From Prorocentrum cordatum (lineage: Eukaryota > Sar > Dinophyceae > Prorocentrales > Prorocentraceae): 64,000 bases of DNA. Numbering within the stretch: position 1 is the first letter of the stretch; each line of letters starts with the position of its first letter. The position numbers and the translations under genes were made by a program. Below the pieces are notes generated by a model that was given only the letters and a program-made list of their open reading frames with translations, was not told where the DNA came from and ran no database searches. The stretch spans positions 140,394 to 204,393 of the forward strand of contig CAUYUJ010011159.1 of the NCBI GenBank assembly GCA_963575745.1, read 5' to 3'. Below are positions 1 through 10,925 of this stretch, piece by piece.

Positions 1-45
1 GATCGGCGTGCAGCGGACACAACAATTTTCCCCTTCACCTCTCAG
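1..45 (+). other. Candidate 3' end of an intron (splice acceptor) upstream of the DUF4116 exon
   Basis: A pyrimidine-rich stretch (about 26-43) ends in CAG at 43-45 and is followed in phase by the DUF4116 reading frame. The frame is open back to base 1, but the upstream residues do not look like the repeat protein. The likeliest model is an intron that ends here. This is inferred from the sequence only. Confidence 0.45.
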
Positions 46-1725
46 CGCGTCGAACTGGGAGCCGTGGCCAGCCTACCAGACGTGTGCGTCGGCGACTTGG
101 CGAACTGGGCTGCCAACTACGATCCGACGAATTCCAACCCGAAGCGGTTTGCGGGCGATCTGCAGCGCTTCCTCCTTGGCGGCGCGAAGACATCCAGCCT
201 CGAGGACGGCTTCTTGGAGGAGGCGGTGGCAAGACCCGCGTTCATAGCGGACAGGTGCGATGTGCCCGAGGACACCGTCCCGACAAGCTGGCTGTGGGCC
301 GAAAGGAGCCTCGTGCTGAGCATGGTGGCGGAGAGCGGACTCGCGCTGCGCCACGCCCCAGAGGAGTTACGTGCTGACCGAGAGGTCGTGCAGGCAGCGG
401 TACAAGGGGACCACGACGCTTTCGCCTTCGCTGCGCCGGTTCTCCAGGCGGACCGAGAATTCGTCCTCAATGTGGTCTCTTCGCGTGGCCTGTCGCTGGC
501 CTTCGCGTCGCCTCACCTGAGGTCCGACGGAGAGATTGTTCTCGCCGCCGTGCAGTCGTGCGGCCTGGCCCTCGCGTACGCCGCCGAGCAACTGCGGGAC
601 CAGCGGGACATTGTCCTGCATGCTGTTCGGGAAGATGGCGCTGCGCTGGCATACGCCTCGCCCGTGCTGCGTGCAGACCTCGAGGTGGTGACTGCCGCTG
701 TTGAGGGGGACGGGTTGTCGTTCGAGTTCGCCGACGCTGGGCTTCGGTCGGACCGTGGGCTGGCGCTGGCCGCTGCGCGCGTGGCAGGGGACTCCCTAGC
801 GTTTGCGGCATCCTCGCTGCGCGGCGATTTCGACTTCGTGCTCGGTGCTGCGGCCTTAAGCCCGGAGCCTCTTGCCACGCTGCGACACGCGGCCCGGGAG
901 CTCTGGGCAGCCCGAGACTTCGCCCTCGCGGCTGTAGCGTGCTGCGGTCTCTCGCTGCGACTGGCGTCACCGCCCCTGCGCGGCGACCGCGAGGTGGTGG
1001 CCGCAGCCGCGCTGAACGACTGGAGAGCGCTGGTGGACGCGGCACCAGAGTGCCGGGAAGATGCTGGCTGTGTGCTCGCAGCGGTGAGATGCGCTGCCGC
1101 TGCCGCTCCGAATGAGATCGCGGACGCGTTGGCGCTGGCGTCGGACACTCTCGAGGCCGACCGCGAGTTTTGTTTCGGTCTGGCTGCGCACAGCGGGGTG
1201 ATGGCACTGCGCTTCGCGAGCAGAACTCTGCGGGGCGACCGCGACCTGGTGTTGAAGGCCTGCGCGCAGGACGGACAGGCGCTCGCCTTCGCAGCTCCAG
1301 CCCTCCGTGCAGACTGCGAATGCGTGCTGACCGCAGTGCAGCAGAGCGGGTTGGCTCTTAACTTTGCCAGCGAGGAGTTGCTGGCCAATCCTGGCATCGC
1401 GCTTGCCGCGGTGAGGCGGAATGGCGCCGCCCTGGCCCTTGTCGCCCCACGCCTGCAGGCGGATCGCGAGGTGGTTCTAGCAGCGGTGCAGCAGAGTGGC
1501 GTGGCGCTCGCGCACGCTGCTGCGGCGCTGAGGGCGGACGTCGAGATTGCCCAGAGCGCTGTCATGGAGAGCCAGGATGCCTTCCAGTTCGTCGACGGAG
1601 CTGCGCTACACGACCCCGTGGTCCTCCGGCACGCCCGCCCTGGAGCGGTCCAGACGGAACATCCCGTGGCCCCGATTTCACGCCCTTTTCACCCCCCAGC
1701 CCCCACCCCCCCCGGAGGAGCGTGA
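46..1725 (+). CDS. DUF4116-repeat protein, 3' exon (5' end outside window)
   Basis: The reading frame is about 560 codons and ends at TGA 1723-1725. From about residue 95 it consists almost entirely of ~27-residue repeats. Each carries an L-R-x-D-R-E-x-V-L-x-A-V core followed by a G-x-A-L-x-x-A-S/A segment, and I count about 16 copies. This matches the DUF4116 family (function unknown), which is abundant in dinoflagellates and some other protists. No catalytic motif, signal peptide or membrane segment is visible, and the repeats look like a helical solenoid. The first in-frame initiator-like codon at 64 is GTG, so the true start is probably upstream, beyond the acceptor at 45. The last 35 residues are proline-rich and unlike the repeats, so the exon could end earlier. 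No frameshifts or stops interrupt it, so it may be functional. Confidence 0.8.
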   Translation, partial: RVELGAVASLPDVCVGDLANWAANYDPTNSNPKRFAGDLQRFLLGGAKTSSLEDGFLEEAVARPAFIADRCDVPEDTVPTSWLWAERSLVLSMVAESGLALRHAPEELRADREVVQAAVQGDHDAFAFAAPVLQADREFVLNVVSSRGLSLAFASPHLRSDGEIVLAAVQSCGLALAYAAEQLRDQRDIVLHAVREDGAALAYASPVLRADLEVVTAAVEGDGLSFEFADAGLRSDRGLALAAARVAGDSLAFAASSLRGDFDFVLGAAALSPEPLATLRHAARELWAARDFALAAVACCGLSLRLASPPLRGDREVVAAAALNDWRALVDAAPECREDAGCVLAAVRCAAAAAPNEIADALALASDTLEADREFCFGLAAHSGVMALRFASRTLRGDRDLVLKACAQDGQALAFAAPALRADCECVLTAVQQSGLALNFASEELLANPGIALAAVRRNGAALALVAPRLQADREVVLAAVQQSGVALAHAAAALRADVEIAQSAVMESQDAFQFVDGAALHDPVVLRHARPGAVQTEHPVAPISRPFHPPAPTPPGGA

Positions 1726-3079
1726 CAAAACGCAAGTGGCATGTCGATGTCCAGGGTCAGGGGATGTTCCGAGCTGTGCACGGAGGACGCTCGCTTGTAC
1801 GCCTCTGAGTCGAGTCTACAGGCCGCCGCAGGAGAACGAGCTGGGCCAACCAGGCGAGGCGCGGCGGATGGGGGGCGACGTTCCCTGTCCCCTGTTCCTG
1901 GTCCCCTCTACAGCTACTCATTGTGAGCGCGAGGGGGACCCTCCTGCTGCCTCTTCCCTCCCATCCTCCCCCCCCTCCCCCTCTTTCCCCTCCTTGTCAT
2001 TCATCGTCCTCCTCCATCCCTCTTGCTTATAATAACTCTCCCCTGTCGCGCCACAAGACGTGTCGCTAGTGTGGGCCGGGCGTTTCGCCTGGCGCATCCT
2101 GACCGTCTACGATTTTGAAGCTTGAAATGTCCAGCAATTCTGCGGAGTGAGGGTGACCCGTTTTAGGCAAATTGTTCTCGCCAGAGGGCTGGTCGTTTTC
2201 AAAGCGGGGGCCTCTCGCCGCACGCATTTTCGTGTAAATGGCCCAGGAAGGACCCCAAGCATGAACTCGGGATCGATTCCTGTCTGTACGTGTGGTGGCC
2301 TTGAGGACTACTTGGCTCAAGTCGTCTTGCCGCGCTGCGCGTGCTGAGCCCCGCCTGGCCGATCCGTCTGCCTCTTCCGCCCCCCATTTCCTTTCGACCC
2401 CCCTCTCATGGCCAGGGCGCTGCTAGGTCTGTGTGGCCCGTGACGTGGACGGGCCCGCCCTGTCACGCGGCTCCGTTTGCGCGGCGCACGTTGCAGGACG
2501 ACAGCGCGCAGGGGGACGGCATGTCGGAGGACACGGGGTAGCCCTCGTCTGTTGCCTGTCTAGACGCAGGCTCAAACTGCCGACGGGCGCGACGGCGCCC
2601 AGCACAGCCGAAACGCTGGGCACCTCCAGTGCCACCATCATCCTGGAAAACCATCTGGGGACCCATGGTTCTCGCGGATCACTGGCTGGGCAAGTCGCAG
2701 GCCCGCTCATCTCCGCGAAGGGTCATTTCGGCCTTCGAGCAAATCGAGGCTCCAAAAGTCCGCCATCGAGAGATCGATGTTCACGCCAGCCTCGAGCAGT
2801 CGAGGCCTCAACACCGCTGCTCTGCGCGCCGGCTCAAGCCGAGGGCGAAAGCCGACCTGCGCGCTGCAGGGCCCTCCAGTACTGCTTGCCACCCGAACAA
2901 AGTCAGAAGTTGATCCACTCTGCGATCTCGCGGCCGAGCTCCTAGGCCACAACTATCTGTGCGATTTGGCGTGGGGTATCCACGTGCCGCAGCAAACCCC
3001 GCCACCGTGCCTGCACAACAGCGTAGCAGGAATGAACTTGAGTTTTAGCGCGTCGCGCATTCTCACCAGCCCATCCAGT
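1726..3079. other. Intergenic, no gene recognised
   Basis: Only short, compositionally driven open frames occur here. There is a C/T-rich stretch around 1935-2040. No domain, splice-bounded coding segment or long repeat was recognised. Confidence 0.5.
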
Positions 3080-4020
3080 AACGATGCCCAGGGGAGCTGC
3101 ACTAATTGGGGGTGCGTGGCATCATTTGGAGAGCTCGGGGAGCCTCCGTGGGCGCTTCTTGGATGCCTCTCGGAGTCTCTTGGGATGTCTCTCGGTGTCT
3201 GTTGGAGGTTTTTGGGAACGTCTTGGGAGCCTATGGGGACTCTTTGAAACGTCTTGGGGGCCTCTCTTGGCGGTCTTCAGAGCCTGTGTGTACCTCTCGG
3301 GGGCCTCTTGGGGCCGCTGGTGGAACTCTTGGGGGCATCTTGGGGCCTCTTGGGCGCCCCTCGGAAGGCCTATTTTGGCCCCCATCGGGTGGCCTGTTTT
3401 GACCTTTCCCCGGGGGAACCCTTATCGGGGGGGCCCTTATCGGGGGAGCGTGGCATCATAAGGATACATCTTGGGGCTCTTTTGGGGCATCTTGTGGTCC
3501 TCTTGGGGCTCCTTTTCCGGATCTTGGGGCCCTCTTGCGGTTCTGTTGGTGTCCTCTTGGGAGCCTTGGAGGGCCTCGTGGATCAATGTTGGAGTCCATC
3601 ACAAAGGGGGGGGTCCCATATCTAGGTCCCCCCTCTGGGCTCTCAAGATCGCCTCTTAGGGCCATCTTGGGCCCCTCTTGGGGCGCTCTTGGGCGCTCTT
3701 GGGGCCGTCTGGGTGTCATCTTGAGCCACTCTCGGGGCTCGCTTTGGTGATCTTTGGGCAATCTTGAGGTCTCAGCAGCGCATCGGAAGCGAAACGGCGA
3801 GAAGGCATGCATCATTGATGCTCCTTATGTGTTTGAAGTGTGTTGGCCTCTTGGGGGGGGGTCATGAGGGGGCTCCGAGAGCACTTGGAACCTTCTTGGG
3901 GCGGTCTTTGGGGCCTTCTGGAGCACGTTGGAAGCCGTCTTGAGCGATATTCGGCCATCGTGAGCAATCTTGGAGGCCATCTTGGCGCATTTGAGGGAGG
4001 CCCAGCCATGGTGGGCCATC
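3080..4020. repeat. Degenerate short-period repeat rich in TCTTGGGG / GGGGCCTCTTGG
   Basis: The sequence TCTTGGGG and variants (TCTCGGGG, TCTTGGGA, TCTTGGGC) recur every 8-20 bp on the plus strand, especially at 3150-3360, 3465-3580 and 3660-3770, and again at 3840-4010. The period is irregular, as in an old minisatellite. The open frames here (W-G-x-L-G type on one strand, R-P-Q-E type on the other) are translations of the repeat. Confidence 0.6.
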
Positions 4021-5452
4021 TAAGGCGCTCTGACCACTCGCGACCCCCCCCGTCCAGACCCAGGGGGAGGGGGTAGGGAGAGGGGTGGAGGCCCCTCGAA
4101 GACCGCAAGCCATCTCGCTCACTCCCACCCGCCCTCCCAGCAAATCAGCAGCACCTGAGTCTCAGCACATCTCCTAGGAGCGCCACGCATGCCATGTGCG
4201 CCACGGGCAAGGTGCACCAGGTACCCTGCAGGCCCAAGCGTGCGAGGCGCAGCAAGTGGTGCACGTGCTCCACGAGCGCTATGAGAAACCCTTCCCCGAC
4301 GAGGAAAAAGGAGAGGGGAAGAGGAAGCGCTCTAAACCACCTACGCCCAGAGGGCAGGTGGGATCACCCAAAATCGGCTCCGGGGAGGTGGGCTACTTCC
4401 TAGGCGCCCTTGCTTCCGAAACGCGCTAACTGTCGCTTCCCAAGCTAAGCAACAAAAACAAGAAAAACAAGACGCGCGGAGAGGTGCTGGAGCTCGGCCT
4501 GACTGATCCAGGGCAGCATGAGCACGAGTTCTCACAGCGCGAGATACCCAGCACGCGCGCGTCGGCGAGTTGCCACGCAGATTTAAAGCACAGAAATCGC
4601 CAGAAAGTTTACCGAAGCACCAGAAAGGGAACAACACTTGCAGTGGTCTTCGTCCCAGGTGCGGGCATCTCTCAGCGCCTAATCGGAAAATGTACAGAAG
4701 ACTTTGCGCTCACAAGCGGGTCTCCCGTGCCCGCGAGGGCCCGCGGCTGCGACGCGCCTCGCCCGCCGCCCGGCAGGGCGCGCTGACGTGCGAGCGCCTC
4801 TCGCGCAGCATTTTTCGGACGAGAACCGCCAGTGGCAAACGAGGAGCCCTTGCATCGCGGGCTGCGCTGATTCCGGCAGCTGAGATACCGCGCGGATGGG
4901 CAGTCCTTGCCTGGCCACCCGCTGCTTTGTCCGACTTTATACCAGCTCAGTGCTTAACGCACCCGCAGCGCGGATGTCGCTGCGGATGCGTCGCGTCTCT
5001 ACGCGACCACCGCCTTGGGCGGCGGGGGGGCTGCATGATAATTGTGGGCCCTTGAAGCCGCGTCCGTATTCGTCGGGTCCTTAAGAATCATCCAGTTTCT
5101 TCGTGGGACCTCGTGATTCTTCAGAATCCTAGGCGAGTCCTTTGTCGGAGACGCAACGGCGTCGCATCTCCTCTGGCTTCCCGAAACTTCCTGAGTCTTC
5201 CTTGGGTTCCGTGGCGCTTCCTGGGACTTCTTGGCGCCCCCCACCGGGCCCCAGAAGACCCCACTGGGTTGTACCAGGCCCATCTGCGGACTGTTTCAGC
5301 CCATTGGTTCGGTTCGAATTGGCAGGTCTTGTTCCGACCGATTCGGTTAGGCCTCCAGTCCGGCCAGCTGTGTCATGACGCCTTTGGCACTCATTTGACA
5401 TTGGCTTGCGTTCGTCCTGATACACGGTGGTGTAAAATACTAGGTGAACGAG
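4021..5452. other. Intergenic, no gene recognised
   Basis: Open frames are short and without recognisable motifs. There is no tandem repeat of note. The G+C level is similar to the flanks. Confidence 0.45.
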
Positions 5453-5497
5453 GAGGGGGAGGAGGAGGAGGAGGAGGAGGAGGAGGAGGAGGAGGTG
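5453..5497. repeat. (GGA)n microsatellite
   Basis: About 14 uninterrupted GGA/GAG triplets. Confidence 0.9.
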
Positions 5498-5635
5498 GAC
5501 CAGTGTAAACGCAAGAGTCATCAACGATTTTTGGGATAAACCCTCCCTCCAAGCTCTCTCTTCACAGGCCTCTAAGACAGTTCAGTTCCACTGAAAGAGC
5601 TGCCTCGTTGGAAGACAACCGTTTAAAAACTTTGA

Positions 5636-5815
5636 ATGATGCCAGGATATTATTATCGGGACGCCAACGCCACGGATCAACCTGACTGTTGCGTCTTGAC
5701 GATCTGGAATCGCGCCAGAAAGCCATTCCTGGGACCCCAGCGCCACGAATCAACGCAACTGTGGCGACCTCACAATCTTGAATCATTCCAGAACACCATT
5801 TTGGGTACGCTGATC
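5636..5815. repeat. ~73-bp tandem repeat, about 2.5 copies
   Basis: The segments CCACGGATCAAC (about 5670) and CCACGAATCAAC (about 5743) are 73 bp apart. GCCAGG/GCCAGA/TCCAGA segments at about 5641, 5714 and 5788 have the same spacing. The third unit merges into the 83-bp array that follows. Confidence 0.6.
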
Positions 5816-5857
5816 ACGGGAACCCGTAAAACTCTTGTATCTTTTGCACCGAATGCG

Positions 5858-6189
5858 CGCGGCGCTAAGGCGTGAACCACCTTTTGAAAACTACCCGCGC
5901 CCAATCCGCGAAACTCTTGCAAAGTGTTAAAACGATCGTGCGCGGCGCTAAGGCGAGAGCCGCATTTGGAAAACCACCCGCCCTCAATCCGTAAAACTTT
6001 TGCAACTTTGGAAAACGAATGTGCGCGGCGCCAAGGCGGCAGCCACATTTGGAAAGCGACCCGCCCCCCATTCGTGAAACTGTTGTAAACTGTTCAAACG
6101 AATGTTCGCGGCGCGAATGCGAGAGCCACATTTTGAAAACGGCCCGCCCCCCAATTGCGAAATTATTGCCACGTTTTAACCTCCAGGGG
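5858..6189. repeat. 83-bp tandem repeat, four copies
   Basis: The anchor CGCGGCG begins at 5858, 5941, 6024 and 6107, exactly 83 bp apart each time. Units read CGCGGCGC-AAGGCG-GAGCCACATTT-GAAAAC-CCCGC, with point substitutions. The end of a partial unit is visible just upstream (from about 5815). Confidence 0.85.
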
Positions 6190-6283
6190 CTATTAACGGT
6201 GAGGAAGACTCAGGCGCAACGCCCGCCCTGCCCTAAAACAAGCCTCGTGGAACGACAGGGAGAAGTCACTTATAAGGAAAAGG

Positions 6284-6371
6284 GATGGAGGAGGAGGAGG
6301 AGGAGGAGGAGGAGGAGGAGGAGGAGGAGGAGGAGGAGGAAGATCAGGAACAGGAGGAGGAGGAGGAGGTG
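6284..6371. repeat. (GGA)n microsatellite
   Basis: GGA triplets run for about 85 bp with one short interruption near 6340. Confidence 0.9.
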
Positions 6372-6626
6372 CTCCTGAATACCCCCAGAGCCCCTTCGGT
6401 GTTTCCCCCTCTTTGTCCCCTCCCTAGCCGTGTTGGCTTAGGCGCCTAAGTGAGTTCGAACTGTTCACCCGCCCGAGGAGAAAGGAACCCCTCTTCACCC
6501 AACTGCGACCCCCACGATCCCATATGTGTCAGTAGTCTGAGACAGTGGTAAGCGGAGCTATGTCGGAGGAAGCGGTGAGGCAGGCCATGAACCTCGGGGC
6601 GGGTGGACGCCCGGCGCACGAAGGCG

Positions 6627-7889
6627 ATGACGGCCGGCAGAGCAGGGGACAGACCCAAGGACATTTGGGAGGAGGTGAGCACGCCCGACACGAAAGCGAG
6701 AGGAACAGGATCAGCTGCACCTCCCGGAATCGATGACGGGCAGGATTGGGGGCCCAGTCGAGCCGGATCGAGTGGATCATGGAAGCAGGTGTGGCAGTGG
6801 ACTCCAGCCGAGGAGGAGACGACAATGTCGTGGAAGCGTGAAGACTGGTCAACCTCGGCATTGAAGGAAGCAGACTGGCAGCAAACCCCCCACTGGAGTC
6901 CAGGCTGGGAGACGACGAATCGGGATTTCGGTGTTCCTCCGTCGTGGCTCGGGTTTGACCACCTGCAGGTGTACAGAGACAATCTCAGAGCCTGGACCCG
7001 GAGAGCGGGATTCAAAGAGCAGACCCAGGCAGGCCGCGTTCTCGAGGGACTTCCAGTGGACATGCAAGTGAAGTTCCGCACGATTAGGACCGAGCTCGAG
7101 GCGCCCGACGGAGTGGAGAAGCTCATTCAGCACCTCTCTCTCCTGAGCGGCGAATGGCCCGGCGATGCAGAAAGAACGGCACTCAACTCGGCGCTGTTCG
7201 ACTACCAGATCCGCAAGACTGAATCGCTGACAGAGTATGTGATCCGGCGCGACGCCCAGGTGCTCGAAGCAGAGAAGCACAACCTCGTCCTGCCGGACAG
7301 CGCGAAGGCCCGCTACCTCGAAGAGGGAGCAGGCCTGAGCACGCAGAATCGCATTAACATGAAGACATTAGCCGCAGGACAGGAAGGATACGCAGCAGCG
7401 AGAAGTGCTTTGCTCAAGATGGACGTCCAAGACAAACCGACCCTCCCGAGCACGACGACGACGACCAAGAGCTTCCCGGCGGAGGTCCAGGAGCTCGTGC
7501 AGGACCTGAACGCCGACGAGGAGGTTAGGGAGGTGTACCTGACTGACATGGATGACTCCGTGGAGCTTCCCGAAGACGACGTCGACACCTTTCTCGCGGT
7601 GCTCGACGAGCAGGCTTTCGGGGAGCACGAGGTGCTGCAGGTCTTCGCGGCGGTCGTGGAGGATCGGCTTGGGGAGCCTCGCCGAAGAACGTGGCAGGAG
7701 GCTCGTCGCATGAAGGCGGCCAAGAAGGTGGATCGCGACGTCTTCGACCGACGCCGCGCCTCGAAGCCCGGATTCAAGCGATTGATGATGAGCGACGCGA
7801 AGATGCGCACGAGATGCGCGAATTGTGGTGACGCGCGCACTGGGCGGAGACGTGCAAGAACGAGTTCAGGTCGAAGGCCGACCGGATAG
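6627..7889 (+). pseudogene. gag: Copia Gag-like protein with a frameshifted CCHC zinc knuckle
   Basis: The frame from ATG 6627 gives about 420 residues. A tryptophan-rich N-terminus leads into a Copia-type Gag core (W-L-G-F-D ... W-T-R-R-A-G ... G-L-P-V-D-M-Q-V). An acidic region and a basic region follow. At 7815-7855 the pieces of a retroviral CCHC knuckle are visible: C-A-N-C in the Gag frame, then H-W-A-E-T-C two bases out of frame. One missing base near 7833-7837 would give CX2CX4HX4C. Downstream residues up to about 8000 continue in the shifted frame. Gag normally packages element RNA into virus-like particles; this copy is broken. Confidence 0.8.
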
Positions 7890-8012
7890 CGGGTGAGAAG
7901 AACGGCGGCAAGAAGGGCGTCTCCAAGAGTTTCTTCCATGACTTCGAGACGTGCGAGGGCGACTTCACAGCCATCTCGGTGGCCGACCTGGAACATGCTG
8001 ATGAAGACTTTT

Positions 8013-8500
8013 GCAGGCGCTCCGAATCTCTCCCTGAGGCAGATGGGCGACCGCGCGCTGGTGGACGCGGCCGCCGCTCAGGCCCTCGCGGGGGAGATCG
8101 ATCTCGATCGCATGGTCGACGCCTTCAGCCGGCTCGGTTTCAAGACCATAGTGAAGAAGGGCCTGGTGGTGGGAGCGACGGCGGGAGGCATCGGGGGACG
8201 AGTTGCACCGGTGGGCCGAGCCGGGGTGCCCGTGAGCATCTGGAAGTGCAGTATAGTGGAGTTTCTCATCCTGCCGGGCAGGTGCCCTCCACTTCTGCCG
8301 GCTCGCCACCTCGCGTCCCTTCGCGCGGCGGTGGATTTGGCGAGCGACGAGGTGGCGCGGGGCAGGCTGGACAAGGTACGGGGGCCCCTGGCGAGGCCGG
8401 AGGCGGGCCACCGGTCGCTCTCACTCGACCACTTCGAGCCCGAGGACTTCCACGTCGACCCGGATCTTCTCAGCCGGATGCCTGAGGACTGCCGCGGGGA
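8013..8500 (+). pseudogene. Retropepsin-like protease segment of the Copia polyprotein
   Basis: The frame has changed again relative to the zinc-knuckle tail. The segment contains R-A-L-V-D-A-A-A-A-Q (Asp codon at 8064-8066), then a G-G-I-G-G-R-V turn, V-P-V-S-I, and a P-P-L-L-P-A-R-H-L-x-S-L-x-A-A-V-D-L end. This resembles aspartic proteases of dinoflagellate Copia elements, with D-A-A where D-T/S-G or D-T-A would be expected. It would cleave the polyprotein. The altered flap or active-site residue and the frame changes argue against activity. The assignment is from motif memory, not a search. Confidence 0.6.
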
Positions 8501-9029
8501 GTGCGGGAGGGGGTGGGCGCTAGGGCCAGCCAGTTCAGACATCTCTCTCCTGTCCCCCCCCCTTCTCGGGGGCGTCTTGGGGTCTTTGGGGGGCCTCGAG
8601 GGGCGGCGAGCCAATTCAACGGGGCCGGATCCGTAGCCGTCTCGGCTCAACGCGTCGCTGGGCCCTCTCCAGCGGGCGCAAAGAATTGCCACGACGGTGA
8701 AGAAGAGAATCTCCTGCAAGCCGGCGCGGGCGTCGAGGCCCGGGCGGGCAATCTCCCGGCGCCCATTCACGAGAGCGAGGGCGAGGAGCTGGGCGGCGGC
8801 TGGGAGGAGGTGGACGACATGCCGGCGGAGATAGACCTGGCGAGGGAGACGATGTCGCCGCCGGTGAAACACAATTTCCTCAACGGAGTGGACGTGCTGA
8901 CGCCGCTGCAGTTGACGGACGGGAGGGGCGTCCTCTTGCGCTGGCGCCGCTGGGTTCTGAGGATGCTGCACGTGGCTCGCGCGCGCCTGCAGATCCGAGG
9001 CGTCGCGGCCCTGTGGCCGCAGGCGGTAG

Positions 9030-9785
9030 TTGCAGCAGGGCTCGGTGGAAGGATGTGTCCACCCGCCGCAGGCGATCCTGAGCGGCTCCAGCGGCGCCTC
9101 GGTCTACAGCCATTGCCGCATGTGCAACGCGCGCATTTCCCTGAGGGACAAGACTCCAGAGGAGAAGGCGCTGGCGAAGGCCAAGAAGCGGGCCCAGCAG
9201 GTGAAGAACGAGACTAAGTTCAAGCTGACGGACGAGGTGCAGAGGCTTGTGGCGACCTACTCGGAGGGCGACCCGTGGATGGCGCAGGCGGTGCCATGCG
9301 CGCCTCCGACCCCGAAGGCGCACGGCGGAGCAGCCAGCTCCTCGCGCGGGCGGGCAGCTCCGCGGGCGAGGGGGCCGCAGCCTCAGGCACGGGACCCACC
9401 ACGGGCCTTCGGCAGCATGATCGACCAGGAGATCGGGGAGGGAGTTCGAGGATACGACCCGGGGCTGATCGAGCAGGCCCGGGAGCTAGTCCAGCAGAGA
9501 ATGGGGGTACTACAACCCTCGGAGCTCCCTCGCGGGGTGCCGCCGACGGCGGTCAAGAGCCCGCCCAGCACGCGGCGCCCGGCCACGACGGCGGAGCGTC
9601 TCTCGCCCAGCCAGATCGAGGTCCACAGCAGTCAGATGAAGACGATCCTGGACCAGATGCACAAGCTCGGCGAGCAGCTGATGACGACCCAGCTCGAGGC
9701 CCACGAGCAGAGGGAGGAGCGCGAGAAGGACAAGACAGCACGCCAGGCGGGAGCAGCGCAGATGTCCGACCAGGAGCTCATATGA
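9030..9785 (+). pseudogene. Copia polyprotein linker with Cys/His cluster
   Basis: An open frame of about 250 codons starts with C-V-H-P-P and, 17 residues later, C-R-M-C-N-A-R. This is a possible C-x-H...C-x2-C zinc-binding cluster. A lysine-rich helix (K-T-P-E-E-K-A-L-A-K-A-K-K-R) and a long charged, probably coiled-coil region (L-D-Q-M-H-K-L-G-E-Q-L ... R-E-E-R-E-K-D-K) follow. It lies between protease and integrase in the element. The preceding 8640-9029 appears to be polyprotein in another frame. The role is unknown. Confidence 0.45.
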
Positions 9786-10046
9786 GGCTGGCTCGCACGA
9801 TCCGGGCCGCCGACAGGATGGAAGTGAAGGTGGGGGACGAGCAGCCAGCAGCCGGCGGCGAGGAGGGCAGGCCCTTTCAGCGGTGAGCTTGGAAGGCTGG
9901 CCCGAGCTTGCTCAGAGGAAGGGCATCCGAGGCCTGGGCAAAGGAGCGGAAGGTGAGAGCATGATTTTGAAAGACATGGCGATTCACTCACGCCGAGATC
10001 TCTCCATTCGGGGGCTCCCCCAGAAATCCAGGGAGGTTCGGGGCAT

Positions 10047-10817
10047 GTGGGGCCGGCTCCCAGGGGGGGCCTTTCCATTGACGAGGTCTCCGGAACTCTC
10101 GGTTGGGCCCGGAGGTCTCTGGGGGCCGAGGGCAAGTCAGCCTTCTTTGCTGGACTGGCTATGGGGCGGAGCGGGGCCCGGCCGCCTCGTAGTCTGACGC
10201 CTGGAGCCATTCGCCGGGCGCGCATTTCGAACGGCCCGGAAGTCTTGATCGACAGAGCCTGGCAGCATGCATCTTTCGAAAAAATTCTTGCGGCATCCAA
10301 GGAGCAGGAGTGGCAGGTAGAGTCACGGGGGGCCGGTAAGCGAGGAGGTCAAGGCGGGAAGGGGGTGGCGGCCTCAGATGGGCTCAGCGGGCGCGGCCCT
10401 CAGGGGCCCTCAGAAAGCGGCGCCGCGGCCTCGGCGGACCTTAGCAGGCGCGGGGCTCGGGGTGCAGAAGTCACGGGCTTAGCCGAGCTCGACGATCCCC
10501 GATCGGTTTCTCCCGGAGGCTTAGGCAGCGGCGAGGACGCTCAGGCCGCGGGCGCCCTGGGGCGGTGCTACGCGGTGGAGGTCGACGCCTTCCTGGCGCG
10601 AGGGCTCGATGGGGCTCCAGAGGGCCCTGGAGAGCCAACTGTGCCCCGCAGGGTGCGAAATGCCGCGCTCCAGGTCCTCAGCGGCCCCGGGGTTGCCAGG
10701 AAGCATGCGCGGCGAAAAGCTCAGCTTCAGAGGCGAGGGGGGGCCACAGGCGGGGCGGCTCTCCTCGAGATCTTCTCTCCTGCCCGTGTCTTGGAGGTTC
10801 TCAGGGCTCGGGGTTGA
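10047..10817 (+). pseudogene. Copia polyprotein segment ending L-E-I-F-S-P-A-R-V
   Basis: A low-complexity G/A/R/S-rich region ends in a conserved-looking A-L-L-E-I-F-S-P-A-R-V. After TGA 10815-10817 the same frame continues with V-D-S-E-T-G-W-D-L-D-S-E-E-G, so the stop interrupts a once-continuous frame. An L-E-x-F-S-P-P-R motif followed by G-W-D-L is something I associate with dinoflagellate Copia polyproteins upstream of integrase. Confidence 0.5.
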
Positions 10818-10925
10818 TGGGTCTCGGCGGCGGTCGACAGCGAGACCGGCTGGGATCTCGACTCGGAAGAGGGCGCTCGGGATCTCTGGAAGCTCGCTAG
10901 ACGGGGCCAGCCTCAGCGCGTTGCT

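Noticed and set aside
2303-2323. CTTGGCTCAAG resembling the 3' half of the spliced leader
   Set aside because: Only about 13 of 21 positions match, and no gene follows in that direction.
5636-6189. CRISPR-like direct repeats
   Set aside because: Repeats are contiguous tandem units without unique spacers, in a eukaryotic context.
6400-6626. 5' LTR and primer-binding site for the Copia element
   Set aside because: No matching copy downstream (the 3' end is lost) and no convincing tRNA-complementary site seen.
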